Below are positions 8,895-13,147 of a stretch of DNA of 13,147 nucleotides, one piece after another. The stretch is taken from positions 1 to 13,147 of the forward strand of contig CAZRIP010000106.1 of NCBI GenBank assembly GCA_964600165.1. Reading direction: 5' to 3'. The position numbers were made by a program, and so were the translations under genes. Origin of the DNA: CAZRIP01 sp964600165 (GTDB taxonomy: Bacteria; Elusimicrobiota; Elusimicrobia; UBA1565; UBA9628). The notes beneath the pieces were generated by a model, which made no database searches, was not told where the DNA came from, and was given only the letters and a program-made list of their open reading frames with translations. Positions within the stretch are counted from its first letter, which is position 1; every line of letters starts with the position of its first letter.

Positions 8895-8928
8895 GGCGCC
8901 ATTATACATTTCCTGATAAACTCTCAAC
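8895..8928. promoter_or_regulatory. 34-bp back-to-back leaderless promoter pair
   Basis: The whole space between two divergent start codons holds one -10 element for each side. On the minus strand TATAAT (8906-8901) is followed by six bases and ATG 8894; a -35-like TTGAGA lies at 8927-8922 with a short 15-bp spacer. On the plus strand the extended -10 TGA-TAAACT (8914-8922) is followed by six bases and ATG 8929, without a good -35. The two promoters interleave, so polymerase could probably occupy only one at a time. Confidence 0.6.
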
Positions 8929-9996
8929 ATGTCGGCGCTACTTCTCATCGCCGCGCTTTTTTGCGGCCCGGCGCGCGCCGCGGCCGTCTCGATCTCTCCT
9001 CCTCCCGGCTGGGAGGACGTGACGGCGTCGAAGGGCGGAGGCGACGTGGTCGTCTCGCTCAAGGGCCCGGAGACGAGCTCGTTCGTGCTGGCGAACGTCG
9101 CGCCGATGAGCCTCGAGGACCGCGGCCTCGTAAGGTCCTTCCTGATCGACGTCCTGGCGTCCGTCAACCAGAAGACCGGCCTCGGCTTCACGCTCTCGAG
9201 CAACTTGAACGCCTCCACCTACGACAACGGCTTCACGCTTTACGCCGTCCACGCCGATTATCAAGGCAAGCCGCGTCTCGTGCTGGGCGTCGTCCAGGTC
9301 GGAGACCGGATGCTGCTCGCGACGCTGATCAGTTCCGTGCCGGACACGATCCTGCCCGAGATCATGGGCGCGCTCAAGGGCGAGCTTCCTCCCGCGCCCG
9401 GCGCCGTCGGCGGCAAGACCCCGAGCTTGGACGAGCAGCTGGCCTTCGAGCTGCCGGAGGGCCTGACGTCCCGGCCGGTGGCGGAGTCCGAGCGCAAGAT
9501 GGGCTTCGTCCTCGCCGTGCAGGGTCTGGGCTCCGAGATCATGGTCATGAAGCTCGTCGACGACTCGACGCCGGTCAAGGACCAGCCGGCCGTCGTGCGC
9601 GACACGGTCTTATCGATGGGCGGAGTCGACAAGAACTCCATCTCCGAGCTCTCGACGCTCAAGACGGGGGCGGGCCCGGACCTCGTCTTTGCGTGGGCGC
9701 GCTCCAAGGACTCGGCCGGAGGCGGCCAATTCGCCGCCGGCTACATGCCGTGGTGCTATTGGGGCTACTCGGCGATCGCGAAGGGCCCGCGCGCCGTCGA
9801 CTTGATGACGCAGCTCTTCAAGCGCCTGTCGCTGGGCTCGGCCGCTCAATCTCGCCTGGTCGAGGCGACGCCGAGCGTGCCGATCTCCGCTGAGCTCAAC
9901 CTCAGCGGCAAGGAGATCCCGGTGCTCCCCGCCGCGGCCGCGATCCTCGCCCTGCTCATTTTGCTAATCTGTTTTTATCGATATGGGAAACGTTGA
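8929..9996 (+). CDS. Exported protein with two similar halves and a C-terminal membrane anchor, function unknown
   Basis: 355 residues, not recognised by name. Residues 1-18 (MSALLLIAALFCGPARA) form a signal peptide with a likely cut after ARA. The body has two similar halves (about 20-150 and 172-304) joined by a Pro/Gly linker. Each starts with a short strand and Pro-x-G (PPPGWEDV; ELPEGLTS). Each then runs through strands with a central helix to a hydrophobic strand and an amphipathic helix (MLLATLISSVPDTIL; YWGYSAIAKGPRAVDLM). This resembles the PsbP/Mog1-like fold, a weak inference from pattern. A membrane helix at about 332-349 and the basic tail FYRYGKR anchor it with the body outside. 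The stop overlaps the MoxR start by 14 bases, so it probably belongs to that operon and acts with the MoxR/VWA proteins at the envelope. Confidence 0.75.
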   Translation: MSALLLIAALFCGPARAAAVSISPPPGWEDVTASKGGGDVVVSLKGPETSSFVLANVAPMSLEDRGLVRSFLIDVLASVNQKTGLGFTLSSNLNASTYDNGFTLYAVHADYQGKPRLVLGVVQVGDRMLLATLISSVPDTILPEIMGALKGELPPAPGAVGGKTPSLDEQLAFELPEGLTSRPVAESERKMGFVLAVQGLGSEIMVMKLVDDSTPVKDQPAVVRDTVLSMGGVDKNSISELSTLKTGAGPDLVFAWARSKDSAGGGQFAAGYMPWCYWGYSAIAKGPRAVDLMTQLFKRLSLGSAAQSRLVEATPSVPISAELNLSGKEIPVLPAAAAILALLILLICFYRYGKR

Positions 9997-10981
9997 ATTA
10001 GGCGACGACGTCGCGTCGGCGCGTCGCCTGCAGAAAGCCAAAGAAGACATTCTCGCGCAGCTCTCATCGGTCATCGTGGGCCAGGAGCTCGTCATCGAGC
10101 AGCTGCTGATCGCGCTCTTTTCCCGCGGCCATTGCCTCATCTTGGGCGTCCCCGGGCTGGCGAAGACGCTCCTCGTCTCCAGCCTCTCGCGCATCTTGGA
10201 CCTCGATTTCGCGCGGGTTCAGTTCACGCCGGACCTGATGCCCTCGGACGTGACGGGCAGCGAGATTTTGCAGGATGATCCCCAGACGCGCCAGCGCGTC
10301 TTCAAGTTCCTCCCCGGCCCGATCTTCGCGAACATGATCCTGGCCGACGAGATCAACCGCACGCCGCCGAAGACGCAATCCGCCCTTCTGCAGGCGATGC
10401 AGGAAAGCCACGTGACGACCGGCGGCGTGACCCGGCCGCTGCCGCTTCCCTTCTTCGTGATGGCGACCGAGAACCCGATCGAGCAGGAGGGCACGTATCC
10501 CCTGCCCGAGGCGCAGCTCGACCGCTTCTTCCTCCAGATCACGATGGATTATCCCTCGGCCGACGAGGAACGCCGCATCGTCGTCGAGACGACGGGGTCG
10601 CGGGAAGTGGAGCTCAAGAAGGTCTTGAACGCCGCCGAAGTGCGCGCCCTGCAGGAGCTGGTGCGCCGCGTTCCGATCGCGGACTCCGCCGTCGACCTCG
10701 CCGTCAAGCTCTCGCGCGCGACGCGGCCGCAGGAGCCGGGCGCCTCCGAGTCCGTCAAGAAATGGGTGTCTTGGGGCGCGGGCCCGCGCGCCACGCAGTC
10801 GCTCGTCATCGGCGCCAAGGCGCGCGCTCTCTTGGCCGGCCGCTTCGCCGCCGGCGAGGCCGACGTCAAGGCCGTGGCCAAGCCCGTGCTGCGCCACCGC
10901 GTCGTGATGAATTTCCAGGCCGAGGCCGAGGGCGTGCGGCCCGACGATTTGATCGGGCGCTTGCTCGATGCGCTATCTTGA
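9983..10981 (+). CDS. MoxR-family AAA+ ATPase
   Basis: A 332-residue single-module AAA+ ATPase. Walker A is GVPGLAKT (55-62), Walker B is ILADEINR with D122-E123, and sensor 1 is ATENP with N164. YPLPEAQLDRF and the C-terminal lid (LRHRVVMNFQAEAEG) are diagnostic for MoxR. Family members act as chaperone-like remodelling factors for complexes containing VWA proteins. A DUF58 protein and a BatA-like VWA protein follow directly, giving the classical module. The ATG overlaps the previous gene by 14 bases and is the only start that keeps the whole N-terminal helix. No strong ribosome site is visible. Confidence 0.95.
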   Translation: MGNVELGDDVASARRLQKAKEDILAQLSSVIVGQELVIEQLLIALFSRGHCLILGVPGLAKTLLVSSLSRILDLDFARVQFTPDLMPSDVTGSEILQDDPQTRQRVFKFLPGPIFANMILADEINRTPPKTQSALLQAMQESHVTTGGVTRPLPLPFFVMATENPIEQEGTYPLPEAQLDRFFLQITMDYPSADEERRIVVETTGSREVELKKVLNAAEVRALQELVRRVPIADSAVDLAVKLSRATRPQEPGASESVKKWVSWGAGPRATQSLVIGAKARALLAGRFAAGEADVKAVAKPVLRHRVVMNFQAEAEGVRPDDLIGRLLDALS

Positions 10982-11846
10982 CCCGGTAGCCCTCGCCAAG
11001 CTCGCCCGCCTCAACCTCGAGCTCCGGCGGCTCTCGGCCGAGGGCCACGCGTCGGGCCGCCACCGCAGCGTCTGGCGCGGGATGTCCTCCGACTTCTCGC
11101 AGCACCGCGCCTACGCCCCCGGCGACGAGCTCAAGACCCTGGACTGGAAGGTCTTCGCGCGCCAGGACCGCTACTTCGTCAAGGAGTTCAAGGCGGAGAG
11201 CATCCTGACGACGCAGATCCTCGTCGACGCCTCGGGCTCGATGGGCTTTTCCGAAGGCGGGCGCCCGGCGAAATGGGAGCACGCCTGCCGTTTGGCCGTC
11301 GCGATGGCGTACCTGATCGTCTCCAAGGGCGACGCGGCCGGCGTCGTCACTTTCGACGAAGGTCCGCGCGACTTCGTTCCCCCGCGCGCGTCCCTGGCGC
11401 ACTTGGAGCTCATCGACGCGACGCTCTCCGCGCGCGCGCCCGGCGGCGAGACCGATCTCGGCGCCGCCCTCGAGCGCGCGGCCGCGCGCATCAAGCGGCG
11501 CTCGCTGATCGTGCTGATCTCGGACCTCTTGGGCGAGCCCGAGCGCGTCGTCGAGGTCGTCAAGGCGTTCAAGGCGCGCCGGCACGAGCTGCTCGTGCTG
11601 CAGGTCTTGGACCCGGCCGAGCGCGACTTCGACTACGAGGGGCCGACGGTCTTCGAGGGCCTCGAGGACAAGCGGGAGCTGTTCTGCGACGCCGGCGCGC
11701 TGCAGCGGCTCTACCGCGCCGAGTTCGACAAGCTGCTGCGGCTGCTCGAGGCCTCGCTGCATCGCTCCGACATCGCCTACGCGCCGTTTTACACCGACGT
11801 GCCGTGGGAGAAATCTCTTCAACGCTTTCTGACGCGATGGCAGTGA
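10968..11846 (+). CDS. DUF58 domain protein (VWA-like)
   Basis: A 292-residue protein of normal DUF58 length without membrane helices. It shows the family hallmark RAYAPGDELKTLDWKVFAR (about 48-66). A VWA-like fold follows, with a complete metal site D87-A-S89-G-S91 (VDASGSMGF), a downstream threonine in GGETDLG and the ISDLLGE strand. It is a probable adaptor or substrate of the MoxR ATPase; its precise task is unknown for the family. The start overlaps the MoxR stop by 14 bases, the same overlap seen one gene earlier. Confidence 0.93.
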   Translation: MRYLDPVALAKLARLNLELRRLSAEGHASGRHRSVWRGMSSDFSQHRAYAPGDELKTLDWKVFARQDRYFVKEFKAESILTTQILVDASGSMGFSEGGRPAKWEHACRLAVAMAYLIVSKGDAAGVVTFDEGPRDFVPPRASLAHLELIDATLSARAPGGETDLGAALERAAARIKRRSLIVLISDLLGEPERVVEVVKAFKARRHELLVLQVLDPAERDFDYEGPTVFEGLEDKRELFCDAGALQRLYRAEFDKLLRLLEASLHRSDIAYAPFYTDVPWEKSLQRFLTRWQ

Positions 11847-11861
11847 GCAAGAACGGCGTTT

Positions 11862-11917
11862 CGGCAGTCTCGTCGGGCGATTTTGTCACCGACTGCCGCC
11901 AAAATAGCTCGACGAGA
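11862..11917 (+). promoter_or_regulatory. Structured intergenic RNA: hairpin with a second arm able to pair with its loop
   Basis: CGGCAGTC (11862-11869) pairs perfectly with GACTGCCG (11891-11898) around a 21-base loop. The segment TCTCGTCG at 11868-11875, mostly inside that loop, is perfectly complementary to CGACGAGA at 11910-11917. The two pairings overlap by two bases, so they could be alternatives or, if trimmed, a pseudoknot. The element ends ten bases before the GGAG ribosome site of the next gene. Confidence 0.35.
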
Positions 11918-11926
11918 GCGGGAAAC

Positions 11927-11930
11927 GGAG
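11927..11930 (+). promoter_or_regulatory. Ribosome binding site GGAG of the batA-like gene
   Basis: GGAG lies seven bases before the ATG at 11938, ideal spacing. It decides that start over the in-frame ATG at 11947 and shows that the host uses Shine-Dalgarno pairing, unlike the operon-head genes here. Confidence 0.7.
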
Positions 11931-11937
11931 CTGGACG

Positions 11938-13147
11938 ATGACCTTCATGACGCCGGCCCTTCTTTGGGCGCTGCCGTTGGCCGGCTTGCCGGTCCTTCTT
12001 CATCTTCTTTCCAAAAGGCAATCCAAGCGGCGGCCGTTCTCCGACCTGACGCTGCTCAAGCGCGTGCAGGCACGCGCGCTGCCGCGCACGCGCCTGCGCC
12101 AGTGGCTGCTGCTCGCCGCGCGCTGCCTGCTCATCTTCTGCCTGATCTTGGCCTACGCAGGCCCCGTCATCCACGCGAGCGCGTCTTCCGGCGCGGTCGA
12201 GGGCCTGGACCTGCTCGTCCTCGTCGACGTCTCGTACTCGATGGGCGCGCGCGAGCTCGGCAAGACGCGGCTGGAAGAAGGCGTGGCCGAGGCCTCCTCC
12301 CTGATCAAGCGGCTTCGTCCCGGCGATCGCGCCGCCGTCGCCGCGTTCTCGGACCGCTTGGAGTCCGCGGCGCCTTCGTGGCTCTCTCCTTCCGAAGCCG
12401 CCGAGGCGCTCGCGCGCGCGCGGCTGACTTACCGCGGCACCGACTACGACGCCGCTTGGCGCGCCGCCGCGCGGCTTTTCGCGCCCGCCGAGCCGCGCCG
12501 CCGCCGCGCCGTGCTCGTCGTCAGCGACGGCGCCAAGCACGGCCGCCGCGCCGCGCTCCCGTCACTGGGCGCGGGCGTCGCCGTCCTCGGTCTTTCGTGG
12601 CCGCCGCCGCCGCCCAACTCCGCCGTGCTCGCCGCCGGGCCGTCGCGGGACAGCTCGGCGCACGCCCCCAAGCTCGCCGTGCGCGCGGAGCTCGCCGCGG
12701 GGGCCTCGCCCTCGCTCGAGCTTTGGCTCGACGGCGCCAAGGCGCAAAGCGCCGTTTTGAGCGCGTCGGCGGGTGAAGCGTCGGCCGCGTTGTCTCTTCC
12801 AGAAGCGGCCGACGCCAAGACGCCGGCGTGGGCCGGGCGCGTCGCGCTGCGCCCGGACGGGCTGTCGGCCGACGACGTCTTTTATTTCTCGTTCCGCCAT
12901 CCGGCGCGGCCGCGGGTCGCCGTGCTCTACGGCGAGCCCGATTTCCAAAAGGCGCCCTCGGGCGGCTATTTCTTGAAGCAGCTCTTCGGCGCCGGCAAGG
13001 ACAGCCTTCTCGACTACGACGCCGATTTCGTCGAGCTCGGCCGTTTCGATCCGGCGCGGCTCTCCGAGTACCGCGTCGTGGTGCTGGCCGACTTCAAGGA
13101 GCTGCCGGCGGCGCTGGCCTCGGAGCTCGAGACGTTCGCGCGCCGCG
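11938..13147 (+). CDS. BatA-like VWA membrane protein; 3' part outside window
   Basis: The frame is open to the right edge, giving 403 residues of a longer protein. It begins with the BatA-type N-terminal module: helix 1 (about 5-24, PALLWALPLAGLPVLLHLL), a basic loop, and helix 2 (about 56-75). A VWA domain follows (about 88-260) with a complete metal site D97-V-S99-Y-S101 and the downstream GTD and SDGAKHG motifs. After an Ala-rich region with a probable beta-sandwich, the visible C-terminal part (VAVLYGEPDF, then YRVVVLADFKELP) resembles the glutamine-amidotransferase-like fold found in large BatA relatives. It would sit in the inner membrane as a partner of the MoxR and DUF58 proteins. 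A 91-bp structured gap separates it from the DUF58 gene. Confidence 0.88.
   Translation, partial: MTFMTPALLWALPLAGLPVLLHLLSKRQSKRRPFSDLTLLKRVQARALPRTRLRQWLLLAARCLLIFCLILAYAGPVIHASASSGAVEGLDLLVLVDVSYSMGARELGKTRLEEGVAEASSLIKRLRPGDRAAVAAFSDRLESAAPSWLSPSEAAEALARARLTYRGTDYDAAWRAAARLFAPAEPRRRRAVLVVSDGAKHGRRAALPSLGAGVAVLGLSWPPPPPNSAVLAAGPSRDSSAHAPKLAVRAELAAGASPSLELWLDGAKAQSAVLSASAGEASAALSLPEAADAKTPAWAGRVALRPDGLSADDVFYFSFRHPARPRVAVLYGEPDFQKAPSGGYFLKQLFGAGKDSLLDYDADFVELGRFDPARLSEYRVVVLADFKELPAALASELETFARR

Noticed and set aside
8895..8909. ATG 8909 as the start of the exbB-like gene
   Set aside because: It lies upstream of a perfect TATAAT, and its AGGA is only two bases away. ATG 8894 fits the promoter better, though the choice is not certain.
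8929..8985. Lipoprotein signal in the 8929 gene (Cys at residue 12)
   Set aside because: The residues before the Cys (ALF) do not fit a lipobox; a signal peptidase I site after ARA is more plausible.

Overview
The window is high-GC bacterial chromosome, tightly packed with genes. It encodes an ExbB/ExbD/TonB energy-transduction set, a GspE/PilB secretion or pilus ATPase and long cytoplasmic signalling proteins, so the host is most likely a two-membrane bacterium. The sequence alone does not fix the phylum; a GC-rich lineage such as Elusimicrobiota or a deltaproteobacterium-like group is only a guess. No rRNA, tRNA, CRISPR array, transposase or phage gene is visible.

Layout. (1) 1-2205, minus strand: the first 735 codons of a very long poly-HAMP signalling protein with exact 276-bp internal repeats, running off the left edge. 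(2) 2206-2370: a divergent control region. (3) 2371-4511, plus strand: a REC-PAS-HisKA-HATPase sensor kinase overlapping an OmpR/PhoB-type response regulator by ATGA. (4) 4617-6317, plus: a GspE/PilB-family ATPase, convergent at a 1-bp gap with the next block. (5) 8894 down to 6319, minus: a five-gene operon exbB-exbD-tonB-TMEM175-like channel-CPXCG zinc-ribbon protein, with junctions of 1, 4, -1 and 1 bases. (6) 8929-13147, plus: a signal-peptide protein with two similar halves and a C-terminal membrane anchor, then MoxR AAA+ ATPase, DUF58 protein, and a BatA-like VWA membrane protein cut by the right edge. The divergent starts of blocks 5 and 6 are only 34 bp apart.

How it may work together. 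Blocks 1 and 3 look like a signalling neighbourhood, with a multi-HAMP sensor divergent from a kinase/regulator pair. Block 5 is a proton-motive-force-driven Ton/Tol-type machine with two added small proteins. Block 6 is a MoxR-DUF58-VWA module, a class usually linked to envelope stress or protein-complex assembly, preceded by an unrecognised exported protein.

The most noteworthy non-coding pattern concerns start sites. At the transcription-unit heads a -10-like hexamer sits 6 to 8 bases before the proposed start codon (poly-HAMP gene, sensor kinase, exbB, the exported protein), with no Shine-Dalgarno sequence at usable spacing. This suggests leaderless mRNAs at operon heads, while the internal batA-like gene has a good GGAG ribosome site. 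I see no obviously new defence or mobile system. The best candidates for something undescribed are the exported duplicated protein fused to the MoxR operon, the Ton plus TMEM175 plus CPXCG operon, and the leaderless-promoter architecture.
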